Part shown: positions 54,005 through 62,469 of the stretch, piece by piece | Layout: each line of letters begins with the position of its first letter | Position numbering within the stretch: the stretch's first letter is position 1 | Assembly (NCBI GenBank): GCA_903851195.1 | Contig: CAINNJ010000006.1 | Location: 1-64,000 of the forward strand | DNA from: an uncultured Acidobacteriia bacterium | GTDB taxonomy: Bacteria; Acidobacteriota; Terriglobia; Bryobacterales; Bryobacteraceae | Length of the DNA stretch: 64,000 nucleotides | Direction: 5' to 3' | Notes under the pieces: generated by a model | What the model was told of the DNA's origin: nothing | Databases searched by the model: none | The model's input: only the letters and a program-made list of their open reading frames with translations | Made by a program: the position numbers and the translations under genes

Positions 54005-54888
54005 AGTGTGAGGCCTGTAATGCGTTCGTAGGCCTCATGGTACTTCCGCGAGGTCTTTTCAATGACGTCGGGAGGCAGCGGCGGAGCGGGCGGCCGCTTG
54101 TCCCAGGTCAGGGTTTCGAGGTAATCGCGGACAAACTGTTTGTCGAAGGATTTCTGCGGTCCTCCGGGCGCGTAGTCGGAGCGCGGCCAGTAGCGCGAGG
54201 AATCCGGCGTGAGGACTTCGTCGCCCAGCAGCAGTTCGCCGCGATGCCAGCCGAATTCGAATTTCGTGTCGGCGAGGATGATGCCTCGCGATTCGGCGTG
54301 TTCGGCCGCGCGCGCGTAGATTTTCAGCGTCAAATCGCGCAGCAGTTCGGCCGTGGCTTGTCCCACGGTATCGATGGTCTTCGCGAAAGAAATATTTTCG
54401 TCGTGTCCGGTTTCCGCTTTGGAAGCCGGGGTGAAAATGGGCTGCGGCAGGCGGTCGCTTTCGCGCAGGCCGGCGGGCAGCGGAATGCCGCAGATACTGC
54501 CGGAGGCCTGATAGTCCTTCCAGCCGGAGCCGGAGACGTAGCCGCGCGCCACGCACTCCACGGGTTCCATGCGGCAGCGTTTCACCAGCATGGAGCGGCC
54601 TTCCAGCTGATCGCGGTATTCGAGCAGGTGCTTCGGATAGTGATCGACCGTGGCGGTGATCAGGTGGTTCGGCACCAGATCTTTGAGCAGATGGAACCAG
54701 AACAGGGACATCTGCGTGAGCACGCGGCCTTTGCCGGGAATGCCTTGGGGGAGGATGCAGTCGAAGGCGGAGATACGGTCGGTGGCGACGATCAGAAGAT
54801 CGTCGCCCACCGCATAAACATCGCGAACTTTCCCGCTCGCGACGCGTTCGACGCCGGGCAGGCTGGTGGAAGTGATGACGGGTACCAA
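54001..54888 (-). CDS. purC: Phosphoribosylaminoimidazole-succinocarboxamide synthase
   Basis: PurC joins CAIR and aspartate with ATP. The TTG at 54888 (MVPVITSTSLPGVERV) was chosen because all starts further upstream overlap the permease gene; the product has 295 residues, the usual length. GKVRDVYAVGDDLLIVATDRISAFD is the ATP-binding start, followed by ECVARGYVSGSGWKDYQ and FAKTIDTVGQATAELLRD, and FEFGWHRGELLLGDEVLTPDSSRYW carries the substrate residues. A 4-base overlap couples it to cvpA. The other purine genes in the window are at 22.9-27.2 kb. Confidence 0.96.
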   Translation of the reverse strand: MVPVITSTSLPGVERVASGKVRDVYAVGDDLLIVATDRISAFDCILPQGIPGKGRVLTQMSLFWFHLLKDLVPNHLITATVDHYPKHLLEYRDQLEGRSMLVKRCRMEPVECVARGYVSGSGWKDYQASGSICGIPLPAGLRESDRLPQPIFTPASKAETGHDENISFAKTIDTVGQATAELLRDLTLKIYARAAEHAESRGIILADTKFEFGWHRGELLLGDEVLTPDSSRYWPRSDYAPGGPQKSFDKQFVRDYLETLTWDKRPPAPPLPPDVIEKTSRKYHEAYERITGLTL

Positions 54889-54896
54889 AATCCAGT

Positions 54897-56327
54897 TTAC
54901 GTCTTGCCGTGATCGCTTTCGGGATCGGTCACCAGGTGGCTGCGGGTGCGGCTGTAGGTGAAGTAAATGGTGAGCCCGATAGCCAGCCAGACGACAAGCC
55001 GGATCCACGTCATCATGTCCAGCGACGCCATCATGGCGAAGCAGATGAGGATGCCGAGGATGGGCACCAGAGGCACCAGCGGCGTCTTGTAAGGCCGCGG
55101 GATGTTGGGGTGAGTGCGCCGCATGATCATGACGCCGCCGCAGACGATGACGAAGGCCAGCAGCGTGCCGATGCTGGTCATGTCGCCCAGGCTCGAGAGC
55201 GGCACGAAGCCGGAGAAGAGGCTGACGAAGATCATGAAGACCAGATTGCAGCGCCAGGGCGTTTTGAACTTCGGATGCACGTCGCTGAACATCTTCGGCA
55301 GCAGGCCATCGCGGGACATGGAGTAGAACACGCGGCTCTGGCCCAGCAGCATGACCAGGATCACCGACGTGTAGCCCGCCAGAATGCCGATCACGACGCC
55401 GGTGCCCAGCCAGTCATACCCGATGTTGTGGAGCGCTTCGTAGATGGCCGTGTCCGTCATGTCCTTGTAGTTCACGATGCCGGAGAGCACGTACGAGAAG
55501 CCGACGTAGAGCAGAGTGCAAACGGCCAGCGAGCCGATGATGCCGATGGGCATATCGCGCTGCGGATTGCGTGCCTCCTGCGCCGCGGTGGAGACCGCGT
55601 CGAAACCGATATAGGCAAAGAAGATGACGCCCGCCGCGCGCATGACGCCGCTCCAGCCGAAGTGGCCGAATTCGCCGGTGTTCGGCGGGATGAACGGCAC
55701 GTAGTTGGCCTTGTTGATGTAGGAGAAGCCGAGCCCGATCACCAGCACCACGATGGTGACTTTGAGCGCCACGATCAGACCGTTCAGCCTGGCCGATTCC
55801 TGAATACCCACGATCAGCACAATGGAGATCAGACAGATGATGAAGATGGCGGGAACGTTTACCAGGCCGCCTTCCCAGTAGGATTTCGTGAGGTCGGGCG
55901 GCAGGGTGATGTTAAACGTCTGCAGCAGCCGCACTAAATACTTCGACCAGCTGACCGACACGGTAGCGGCGCCCACCGCGTATTCCAGAACCAGATCCCA
56001 CCCGATGATCCACGCGAGCAGTTCGCCCATGGTGGCGTAGGCGTAGGTGTACGCGCTGCCCGCGATGGGGATCATGGTGGCGAATTCGCTGTAGCACATG
56101 CCGGCGAAGGCGCAGCCGAACGCGGCTACAAGGAACGAGAAGACGACGGCCGGGCCGGCGTTATCGTGCGCGGCCTTGGGCGTCAGCGCGAAGAGACCCG
56201 CGCCGATGATGGCGCCGATACCCAGCGCGATCAGATTGACGGGCCCTAAGGTGCGCTTTAACTGGTGCTCGCCCGCTTCGCTTTCGCGCATGATGCGGGC
56301 GATGGGTTTAGTGGCAAACAGACTCAA
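54897..56327 (-). CDS. APC-superfamily amino-acid permease, CAT type
   Basis: 476 residues with 12 predicted membrane helices. GIGAIIGAGLFALTP is the unwound helix-1 substrate site; FFAYIGFDAVSTAAQEARNPQRDMPIGI contains the helix-6/7 signature. The form resembles cationic amino-acid transporters (CAT/YfnA-like) with a C-terminal soluble tail. Start overlaps the stop of the next permease by four bases, so the two are coupled, and it runs into purC after eight bases. Confidence 0.93.
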   Translation of the reverse strand: MSLFATKPIARIMRESEAGEHQLKRTLGPVNLIALGIGAIIGAGLFALTPKAAHDNAGPAVVFSFLVAAFGCAFAGMCYSEFATMIPIAGSAYTYAYATMGELLAWIIGWDLVLEYAVGAATVSVSWSKYLVRLLQTFNITLPPDLTKSYWEGGLVNVPAIFIICLISIVLIVGIQESARLNGLIVALKVTIVVLVIGLGFSYINKANYVPFIPPNTGEFGHFGWSGVMRAAGVIFFAYIGFDAVSTAAQEARNPQRDMPIGIIGSLAVCTLLYVGFSYVLSGIVNYKDMTDTAIYEALHNIGYDWLGTGVVIGILAGYTSVILVMLLGQSRVFYSMSRDGLLPKMFSDVHPKFKTPWRCNLVFMIFVSLFSGFVPLSSLGDMTSIGTLLAFVIVCGGVMIMRRTHPNIPRPYKTPLVPLVPILGILICFAMMASLDMMTWIRLVVWLAIGLTIYFTYSRTRSHLVTDPESDHGKT

Positions 56328-57751
56328 GATTGATATCCTTCTTTCCGCCGCCAGAGGAAGTAGACCGGCACCCCCAGCAGCACCAGAATAAGCCCCCGCA
56401 CAGTAAACGTGGGCTTATTCCACAGCAACAGGAACTCTATGAGGCCGGCCATCGCGATATACAAGGCCGGCAAAAACGGGTAGCCCACAGCGCGGTAGGG
56501 CCGCTCGAGGTCCGGACGAGTGCGGCGCAGCCGGAACAGCCCGCCGATCGTCAGGATATAGAAAAGCAGAACTGCAAAGATAACATAATCGAGCAGATCG
56601 TTGTACTGCCCGCTGAGTGTCAGAAGCACGGACCAGACGCACTGCATCACCAGCGCGGAAACCGGCGCGTGGGTTTGCGGGTTCAGCACGCCGGCCTGTT
56701 TGAAGAACAGATTGTCGTGCGCCATGGTGAAGTAGACGCGCGCGCCCGAGAGAATAATGCCGTTCAGACAGCCGAACGTCGAGACCATGATGGCGGCGGC
56801 CATCAGTTTCGTGGCGACCGGCCCAAACATCACCGAGACGACGGCCGTGGCGACGCGGTCTTCCGGCGCGGTCTGGATCTGCGGGAAGGTCAGCACCGAG
56901 AGATAAACGAAATTGCAGGCGATATAGAGGGCGGAGACGACACCCACGCCAAGACCGAGCGACAGGGGCAGATTGCGGCGCGGATTGCGCACTTCGGCGG
57001 CCGCGAAGGTGACGTTATTCCAGGAATCGGAGGAAAAGAGCGGGCCCACCATGGCGGTGCCGACGACGGCGATGGCGGCCCAGCCCCAGTCGATGGAGCT
57101 GCCGGACGGGGTGGTCCAGAGGTGGCCGAAATTGGCGGCGATCACCTGCGGATTGCGGCCGAGCACGAATCCCAGGATCGCGAGTCCCAGCAGAGAAGCC
57201 ACTTTGGCGAAGGTGAAGACGTTCTGCACCATCGCGCCGGTGCGGATGCCGCGCGTGTTCACCATCGTCAGCAGAATAATCACGGCGATGGCGAGCAGTT
57301 GCTGCGTGGTGAGGCCGACTTTGCCGGACCCGAGCAGATAATTGCTGGCGGATATCGACGGAAAAAAGACGCCGGTGTACTTGGCGAACGCGACGCCGAC
57401 CGCGGCGATGGTGCCGGTCTGGATGACGACGAACAGTGTCCAGCCGTACAGGAAGCCCCAGAGGCGTCCGAAGGCTTCACGCAGATAAACGTATTGGCCG
57501 CCCGCATGGGGCATGGCCGCGGCGAGTTCGCCGTAGCTGAGGGCCGCGATGATGGTGAGCAGGGCGCCGAGCAGCCAGCAGACGATCAGCAGGCCGGGCG
57601 ACTGCACCTGGCGCGCGACGTCCGCGCTCACGATGAAGATGCCGGAGCCGATCATCGAGCCCATGACAAGGGTAGTGGCGTCGGTCAGGCCGAGGCCTTT
57701 GACGAAACCGGATTTGCTTTCCGTGATTACCGTCGGGTCAGTTGTTGCCAT
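56324..57751 (-). CDS. APC-superfamily amino-acid permease, LAT type
   Basis: 475 residues, about 12 membrane helices. TLVMGSMIGSGIFIVSADVARQ in helix 1 and DSWNNVTFAAAEVRNPRRNLPLSL in helix 6 follow the LAT-type pattern, as does RVYFTMAHDNLFFKQAGVLN. It is a different subfamily from the neighbouring permease, so the operon supplies two amino-acid uptake or exchange systems. The first 25 bases overlap the thiE end, an overlap that suggests read-through from thiE. Confidence 0.93.
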   Translation of the reverse strand: MATTDPTVITESKSGFVKGLGLTDATTLVMGSMIGSGIFIVSADVARQVQSPGLLIVCWLLGALLTIIAALSYGELAAAMPHAGGQYVYLREAFGRLWGFLYGWTLFVVIQTGTIAAVGVAFAKYTGVFFPSISASNYLLGSGKVGLTTQQLLAIAVIILLTMVNTRGIRTGAMVQNVFTFAKVASLLGLAILGFVLGRNPQVIAANFGHLWTTPSGSSIDWGWAAIAVVGTAMVGPLFSSDSWNNVTFAAAEVRNPRRNLPLSLGLGVGVVSALYIACNFVYLSVLTFPQIQTAPEDRVATAVVSVMFGPVATKLMAAAIMVSTFGCLNGIILSGARVYFTMAHDNLFFKQAGVLNPQTHAPVSALVMQCVWSVLLTLSGQYNDLLDYVIFAVLLFYILTIGGLFRLRRTRPDLERPYRAVGYPFLPALYIAMAGLIEFLLLWNKPTFTVRGLILVLLGVPVYFLWRRKEGYQS

Positions 57752-58389
57752 TCCGTCATCCGTTCGCGCAGGGCGTGTTTTGTATCTGAAATGGACGTGA
57801 AGCCAGATACAGGAAAGGATACAGGAAGCAGGTCGCTGATGACCGCGACAGAGGTCGCGCCTGCGTTCCGGCAGAGGTGCGCGTTCTCTCTGGTGATGCC
57901 GCCGATGGCCACCAGAGGCAGGCTGGTGAGGGCGCGGACGGCGCGCAGGGTGTCGATTCCGGTGGTGGGGTCGGGGCGTTCTTTGGAGGTGGTGGGGAAG
58001 ACCGGGCCGAAGGCGACGTAGTCGACGGGTTCGATTTGGGCGGCGGTCATTTGGGCCGCGTTGTGCGTCGAAAAGCCAATGACGGCGGGCGCGGGGAGGA
58101 GTTTTCTTGCGTCGGTGGGGAGAAGATCGTCCTGGCCGAGGTGCAGGCCGGAATGGAGCAGCGCGGCGTAGTCGGCGCGGTCGTTGACGATGAAGGCGGC
58201 GCCGGCTTCGCGGCAGAGTTCGGCGATCCGGCCGGCCTGGCGGAAGGTGTCGCGGGACCAGAAGGCTTTGTGGCGAAACTGGAGGATCGCGGCGCCGCCT
58301 TCGAGGAAGGCTTCGGCGGCGAGGACGGGGTCGATGCCGAGGCGGTCGAGAGAGGCGGTGTCGAGGATCGGGTAGACGGGGGGAAGCAA
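57727..58389 (-). CDS. thiE: Thiamine-phosphate synthase
   Basis: The enzyme joins HMP-diphosphate and thiazole phosphate in thiamine synthesis. From TTG 58389 (MLPPVYPILDTASLD) it has 220 residues, close to the usual length; starts further upstream would overlap the divergent hydrolase gene. The active-site loops are intact: FIVNDRADYAALL, SGLHLGQDDL, AFGPVFPTTSKER and LVAIGGITRENA. No TPP riboswitch lies upstream. It heads the minus-strand run of eight overlapping genes. TenI-type regulators have the same fold but lack some of these residues. Confidence 0.9.
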   Translation of the reverse strand: MLPPVYPILDTASLDRLGIDPVLAAEAFLEGGAAILQFRHKAFWSRDTFRQAGRIAELCREAGAAFIVNDRADYAALLHSGLHLGQDDLLPTDARKLLPAPAVIGFSTHNAAQMTAAQIEPVDYVAFGPVFPTTSKERPDPTTGIDTLRAVRALTSLPLVAIGGITRENAHLCRNAGATSVAVISDLLPVSFPVSGFTSISDTKHALRERMTEWQQLTRR

Positions 58390-58459
58390 CTTGCTCAGTA
58401 TCGCAATGATCGGAAACGCTCTGACGGCACAGGCGGCGGAAACGCTATGATCGTGTTCA

Positions 58460-59512
58460 ATGCGTTTCGTCCCCGGCCTGATTTTGCTGTGCTTTAGTCT
58501 AAATGCCGCCGATTTTCCGGAGCCGAAATCCGGTGATTTCGTGGTGCGGAATTTTCGTTTCACGTCCGGCGAGACATTGCCGGAACTGCGCCTGCACTAC
58601 CGCACCATCGGCGAACTGAAGAAAGACGCGCGCGGGAATGCGACCAACGCGGTGCTCATCATGCACGGCACCACCGGGTCCGGCGAGGCTTTCGGGCGCG
58701 AACGGTTCGGCGGCTATCTGTTCGGCAAGGGGCAGCCGCTCGACGCGGAGAAATATTTCATGATTCTCCCCGACGCCATCGGCCACGGGAATTCGGGCAA
58801 GCCGAGCGACGGGCTGCACGCGAAATTTCCCCGCTACACCTATACCGACATGGTGGAGGCGCAGCATCGTTTGGTGACGGAGGGCCTGGGCGTCAACCAT
58901 CTGCGGCTGGTGATGGGCACTTCCATGGGCGCCATGCACACGTGGCTTTGGGGCGAGAAGTGGCCCGGCATGATGGACGCGCTGATGCCGCTGGCGAGTG
59001 CGCCGGTCCAGATTGCGGGGCGCAACCGCATGCTGCGCTGGATGGTGTCCGACTCCATCCGCAACGATCCGGAGTGGAAGGGCGGGGAATACACGGCGCC
59101 GACCCACGGGCTGCAGACCGCGCTCTACGTTCTGTACTTCATGGTGAGTTCGCCCGCGCAGCAGCATCAGGACGCGCCGACGCGGGACGAGGCCGATCGC
59201 TGGATCGAAAACTGGACCGCCAATGAGCGCCGCGTGCTGGACGCGAACGACATGCTGTACGCGTATGAAGCCTCACGGGATTACGATCCGTCGCCCTATC
59301 TGGAGCAGATCCGCGCGCCGTTATTCGCCATCAATTCCGCGGACGACGAGGTGAATCCGCCGGAACTGGGGATTCTGGAGCGGGAGATCAAACGGGTGCC
59401 GAAGGGCCGCTATATTCTGCTGCCCCTCAGCGCGGGGACCAGGGGGCACGGCACGCATTCCATGCCGGCGCTGTGGAGCCAATACCTCGAAGAACTGCTC
59501 AGGACGAAGTAG
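58460..59512 (+). CDS. Exported alpha/beta hydrolase of the homoserine acetyltransferase (MetX-like) type
   Basis: 350 residues with a signal peptide (MRFVPGLILLCFSLNAA). The fold and the nucleophile elbow MGTSMGAMH match MetX-like alpha/beta hydrolases; the oxyanion part is IMHGTTGSGEAF, the Asp is in NSADDEVNPPE, and the His in RGHGTHSMP. MetX itself is cytoplasmic, about 370 residues and uses acetyl-CoA, so an exported form is more likely an esterase. The end overlaps the convergent ABC-like gene by 14 bases. Confidence 0.88.
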   Translation: MRFVPGLILLCFSLNAADFPEPKSGDFVVRNFRFTSGETLPELRLHYRTIGELKKDARGNATNAVLIMHGTTGSGEAFGRERFGGYLFGKGQPLDAEKYFMILPDAIGHGNSGKPSDGLHAKFPRYTYTDMVEAQHRLVTEGLGVNHLRLVMGTSMGAMHTWLWGEKWPGMMDALMPLASAPVQIAGRNRMLRWMVSDSIRNDPEWKGGEYTAPTHGLQTALYVLYFMVSSPAQQHQDAPTRDEADRWIENWTANERRVLDANDMLYAYEASRDYDPSPYLEQIRAPLFAINSADDEVNPPELGILEREIKRVPKGRYILLPLSAGTRGHGTHSMPALWSQYLEELLRTK

Positions 59513-60344
59513 TTTTCGGCCCTGTCACTTCCGCGTACACTTCCGCGCGCAGGTTGGCAACGCCGGCGGTGTAGCGTGCATCGGCAACAGCGAAGGCGAC
59601 CGCGTCCTCCTGCCAGTCATGCCAGACGCCATCGGGATCGTGGGAGGCCGCGGTCACGGTGTAGTCGCCCGGGCAGAGATTGCATTGGAAGCGGTACGTC
59701 ACGCTGAGCGCGTCGCCGGCGCGGAGCGGTCCCGGGTGCAGATTTTCCAGCTCCGTATTCGTGCCGTAAACGTTGAGGCCGATGCGGGTGCGGATCAGAA
59801 TGCCGACCACGGGATCCGCCACGTACGTGTTGAAACGGACTTTCACGCGAATGGCCACGGATTCACCGCTGCGCCAGACCGTGGAGGGCGCGCTGTCTTC
59901 CCCAAGCAGTTCGATATTTTCAAGCGTGGCGCGCCCGTCGCCGTTGCGCATGGCCGGGGCCATGGGGGTGCGTTCTCCGGCTCCGGCAGCGCGGAGTTGC
60001 ATCGCCACGTGGCGGCGGTAGAGCGGCAGGATCTCCGCCGGGTCGCCGCGGGCGACGAGCTTCTTATCGCGCAGCCACAGGATCTCATCGGCGCAGCGTT
60101 CGAGCAGCGCTTCATCGTGAGAGATCAACAGCAGCGTGGCTCCGGCGCGGCGCAGCCGGACCAGCCGGGAGATGGTGCGCGCTTTGGTCACCGCGTCGGC
60201 CGTGGCGAGCGGATGCAGCAGGACGGCGTTACGCGGCGAGTCCGGCATCGGATCGTTGGCCCAGGTGTAACCCTCGCCTTCTTCGATCACGCCGAATATG
60301 CTGCCGTCCGGCGCGGTGACGCCGAGCAGGTGAAGTTCAATCAT
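59499..60344 (-). CDS. ABC-ATPase-like protein lacking the P-loop, with Wzt-type C-terminal domain
   Basis: 281 residues. The N-terminal 110 residues look like the end of an ABC ATPase: a segment GATLLLISHDEALLERCADEILWL contains the switch-His region, followed by a typical KKLVARGDPAEILPLYRRHV exit helix. Walker A, the ABC signature and Walker B are absent, and the region before is short (GVIEEGEGYTW in the place of a P-loop). The C-terminal 150 residues are a Wzt-like carbohydrate-binding beta domain (VAIRVKVRFNTYVADPVVGILIRTRIGLNVYGTNTE). It probably binds an O-antigen-like glycan without using ATP. No transporter permease is adjacent. Confidence 0.8.
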   Translation of the reverse strand: MIELHLLGVTAPDGSIFGVIEEGEGYTWANDPMPDSPRNAVLLHPLATADAVTKARTISRLVRLRRAGATLLLISHDEALLERCADEILWLRDKKLVARGDPAEILPLYRRHVAMQLRAAGAGERTPMAPAMRNGDGRATLENIELLGEDSAPSTVWRSGESVAIRVKVRFNTYVADPVVGILIRTRIGLNVYGTNTELENLHPGPLRAGDALSVTYRFQCNLCPGDYTVTAASHDPDGVWHDWQEDAVAFAVADARYTAGVANLRAEVYAEVTGPKTTSS

Positions 60345-60350
60345 GAAGAC

Positions 60351-60938
60351 TTAAATTCCGGCGGGCACCGGGACGGCGAGCGGAATGCGCGCGAGATCCA
60401 GCCAGAGGGCGGGCGCTACATTTTGTACGAAAGACAACGAATCGACCAGAAAAGAGCGAGGTCCCCGATAGGCGGCCCACTTTTCCCGGGCGAGCCAGGC
60501 AATTTCCTGCACGTCGCCGACGGGAATATCCTGCGCGATGGTGATATGCGGATGGAATTCAAACGGGCAGTGGTAGCGAAGTTCGCCGCTGTCGAGGATG
60601 CCGTGCAGTTTCCGTACCTCGCGTTCGCCCTGGGCAAGCCCCACGTAAACCACGTTCGAGACGGGGAAAATTTCGATGTCGCCCAACTGGATCTCGAAGG
60701 GGGGAAAGAGTTTACCTTCTTCTGTCAGATGCTCGGTGGCGGTGCGGATTTCGTGGGCGTAAGGGCGGGGCGGGAGGATCGTAACGTGGGCGTGCGGTCT
60801 GCAACCGGGATCCAGTTCGAGTCGCAGGCGGTCGAGAAACGGGCCGAGCGGATCAGGAAGGTAACTGACAAGCGCAAACTGGCCCAGCGTGCGCCCACCC
60901 CCACAAACGGAAGACATTGCTGCTGTTATTCTACTCAT
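60351..60938 (-). CDS. 2'-5' RNA ligase/2H phosphoesterase-family protein
   Basis: 195 residues. The two HxT motifs that define the 2H superfamily are present: PHAHVTILPP and FHPHITIAQD. They act on 2',3'-cyclic phosphates in RNA or nucleotides. A start at 60917 (MSSVCGGG) is an alternative. The gene starts seven bases before the ABC-like gene, on the same strand; a functional link is not obvious. The substrate could be cyclic nucleotides or tRNA fragments. Confidence 0.88.
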   Translation of the reverse strand: MSRITAAMSSVCGGGRTLGQFALVSYLPDPLGPFLDRLRLELDPGCRPHAHVTILPPRPYAHEIRTATEHLTEEGKLFPPFEIQLGDIEIFPVSNVVYVGLAQGEREVRKLHGILDSGELRYHCPFEFHPHITIAQDIPVGDVQEIAWLAREKWAAYRGPRSFLVDSLSFVQNVAPALWLDLARIPLAVPVPAGI

Positions 60939-61094
60939 GGCCGGGGCGCTGTTACAAATGCTCCGGTACTGGACCCGGCCGCGGGCGCCGCATTCAGGTA
61001 AGCCGCCAATCCGCTGCCGCGGCGGCAGAACGCCGCTCTCCGGGCAGATCGGGTGACCATTGTGTTAATATTTTAGTTTCCCGATAGTTCTGTC

Positions 61095-61289
61095 ATGCCC
61101 AAACTAAAGACACATAAAGGTGCGTCCAAACGGTTCAAAAAAACCGGGACAGGAAAGGTTGTGCGCCAGCATGCATTCGCTCGCCACATTCTCACGTCCA
61201 AGGCGCGCAAACGCAAGAATAAACTGCATACTTCCGTGGTCGCGGACGATTCGGACCAGGCGAAGCTGCAGAGGATGATCCCCTACTAG
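61095..61289 (+). CDS. rpmI: Ribosomal protein bL35
   Basis: 64 residues, the standard length of bL35, a late-assembly protein of the large subunit. [20 protein letters not shown] and [13 protein letters not shown] are diagnostic. No infC precedes it, although infC-rpmI-rplT is the usual order. An A/T-rich stretch TTAATATTTTAG about 25 bases upstream may contain the promoter. Confidence 0.97.
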   Translation: MPKLKTHKGASKRFKKTGTGKVVRQHAFARHILTSKARKRKNKLHTSVVADDSDQAKLQRMIPY

Positions 61290-61422
61290 ACTTCCGCCAC
61301 GGAAGATCCGGTTACGAGGGATCTGTGAACGCGAGTGAACGGAGCCACCGCACGTGCCCGATTCGCCGCACCGCGCACCGCAATTTGCGTGCGCCGAGAT
61401 GAACCAACCAAGGAGATGAAAC

Positions 61423-61809
61423 GTGCCCAGAGTAAAACGCGGTACTAAACGCCGCGCAAATCGTAAAAAGACATTAGAGCGGGCGTCAGGCTTTTTCTTA
61501 ACCAAGAGCAAACTGCACCGATCCGCGCAGGAAGCGGTGGAACGCGCGCTGAAGTTCGCGTACACCGGCCGCAAACAGAAGAAACGTCATTTCCGCTCGC
61601 TGTGGATCGTCCGCATCGGCGCGGCTGCGCGTGAGGCCGCCGGCCTTTCGTACAGCCAGTTCATGCACGGTCTGAAACTGGCCGGGATTGAACTCGACCG
61701 CAAGGTGCTGGCCGAAACCGCCACTGCCGACGCGAGTCAGTTCGCTCTGCTGGTTGCCCAGGCGAAGACCGCGCTGGCAGCCGTTCCGCCGCCGGCTCCG
61801 GCTCAATAA
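61423..61809 (+). CDS. rplT: Ribosomal protein bL20
   Basis: 128 residues; GTG start behind [53 protein letters not shown] and a 10-residue Ala/Pro tail are seen. bL20 nucleates 50S assembly and in many bacteria represses its own operon. It follows rpmI after 133 bases, a long gap for the pair, with a TTCCG-CCA-CGGAA hairpin at 61292-61304. Confidence 0.97.
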   Translation: MPRVKRGTKRRANRKKTLERASGFFLTKSKLHRSAQEAVERALKFAYTGRKQKKRHFRSLWIVRIGAAAREAAGLSYSQFMHGLKLAGIELDRKVLAETATADASQFALLVAQAKTALAAVPPPAPAQ

Positions 61810-61851
61810 GCCGGGTTTCGCCGCGACGTTCGTTTTTCCGGTGAACCGATT

Positions 61852-62121
61852 ATGTCACTGATCGATCAGGAACCCGAAGTCGATACACTCGCGCATCTTG
61901 AAGACCGCATCCAGAAGGCGGTGGAGCTGGTGATCCGGCTCCGCCACGAGAAGGATGCGGCGCTCAAGGAACTGTCGGAAACGCAGGCCGCGTGGGAAGA
62001 GTCCCAGACGGCCAACCAGCAGCTGACTGAAGAGCTGGAGTCGCTCCGGAGTGAGCGCAAACAGGTGCGCAATCGCCTGGAGAAACTGCTGGGTCATATC
62101 GACCAGCTGGGCGCTGCGTAA
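61852..62121 (+). CDS. Coiled-coil protein, ZapB-like
   Basis: 89 residues, almost entirely one long coiled coil: LAHLEDRIQKAVELVIRLRHEKDAALKEL and ANQQLTEELESLRSERKQVRNRLEKLLGHIDQL, the latter reminiscent of the heptads of ZapB-type cell-division proteins. The next gene is zapA, so an FtsZ-associated role is a fair inference. It follows rplT by 42 bases and could share its transcript. Confidence 0.82.
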   Translation: MSLIDQEPEVDTLAHLEDRIQKAVELVIRLRHEKDAALKELSETQAAWEESQTANQQLTEELESLRSERKQVRNRLEKLLGHIDQLGAA

Positions 62122-62143
62122 ATCCGGTTTCACAGAAAGCGTT

Positions 62144-62149
62144 TAGAAT
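62144..62149 (+). promoter_or_regulatory. Possible -10 element of zapA
   Basis: TAGAAT lies 40 bases before the zapA start, just before a terminator-like hairpin. A start of transcription near 62156 would fall inside the left arm, so transcripts from here could not form the hairpin. Confidence 0.35.
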
Positions 62150-62151
62150 AG

Positions 62152-62180
62152 GGACAGCGCTCGCCGCTGTCCTTTTTTTT
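62152..62180 (+). terminator. Intrinsic terminator between the coiled-coil gene and zapA
   Basis: GGACAGCG (62152-62159) and CGCTGTCC (62165-62172) pair perfectly, followed by eight Ts. It ends only nine bases before the zapA ATG, leaving no room for a typical ribosome-binding site. Confidence 0.85.
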
Positions 62181-62189
62181 GCTAATCCC

Positions 62190-62468
62190 ATGCCCAGGCA
62201 GCCCATTCGCGTTCATATTTTTAATCATTCCTATACGTTGCTGACCGATGGCGACGAGCGGGAAGTGCAATCGATCGCGCACGAGCTCGATGAGCTGATG
62301 ACGTCGATTGCGAACCGCGCGGGTTCGGGCGATTCCACGCGGGTGGCCGTTCTGGCGTGTCTGCATATGGCCGATAAACTCAAGACGGCGGAGAAGAAGC
62401 TGCGGTCTTACGAGGACAAATCGGGCAAGATCGCGGATCTGCTGGAAGCCGCGCTGCGGGGTTCGTAG
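62190..62468 (+). CDS. zapA: Cell-division protein ZapA
   Basis: 92 residues. The N-terminal ZapA globular part IRVHIFNHSYTLLTDGDEREVQSIAHELDELM and the C-terminal coiled coil DKLKTAEKKLRSYEDKSGKI fit the family, which cross-links FtsZ filaments at the division site. The start ATG at 62190 has no visible Shine-Dalgarno sequence, since a T-run precedes it. 6S RNA often follows zapA elsewhere; here a convergent permease gene does. Confidence 0.93.
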   Translation: MPRQPIRVHIFNHSYTLLTDGDEREVQSIAHELDELMTSIANRAGSGDSTRVAVLACLHMADKLKTAEKKLRSYEDKSGKIADLLEAALRGS

Positions 62469-62469
62469 C

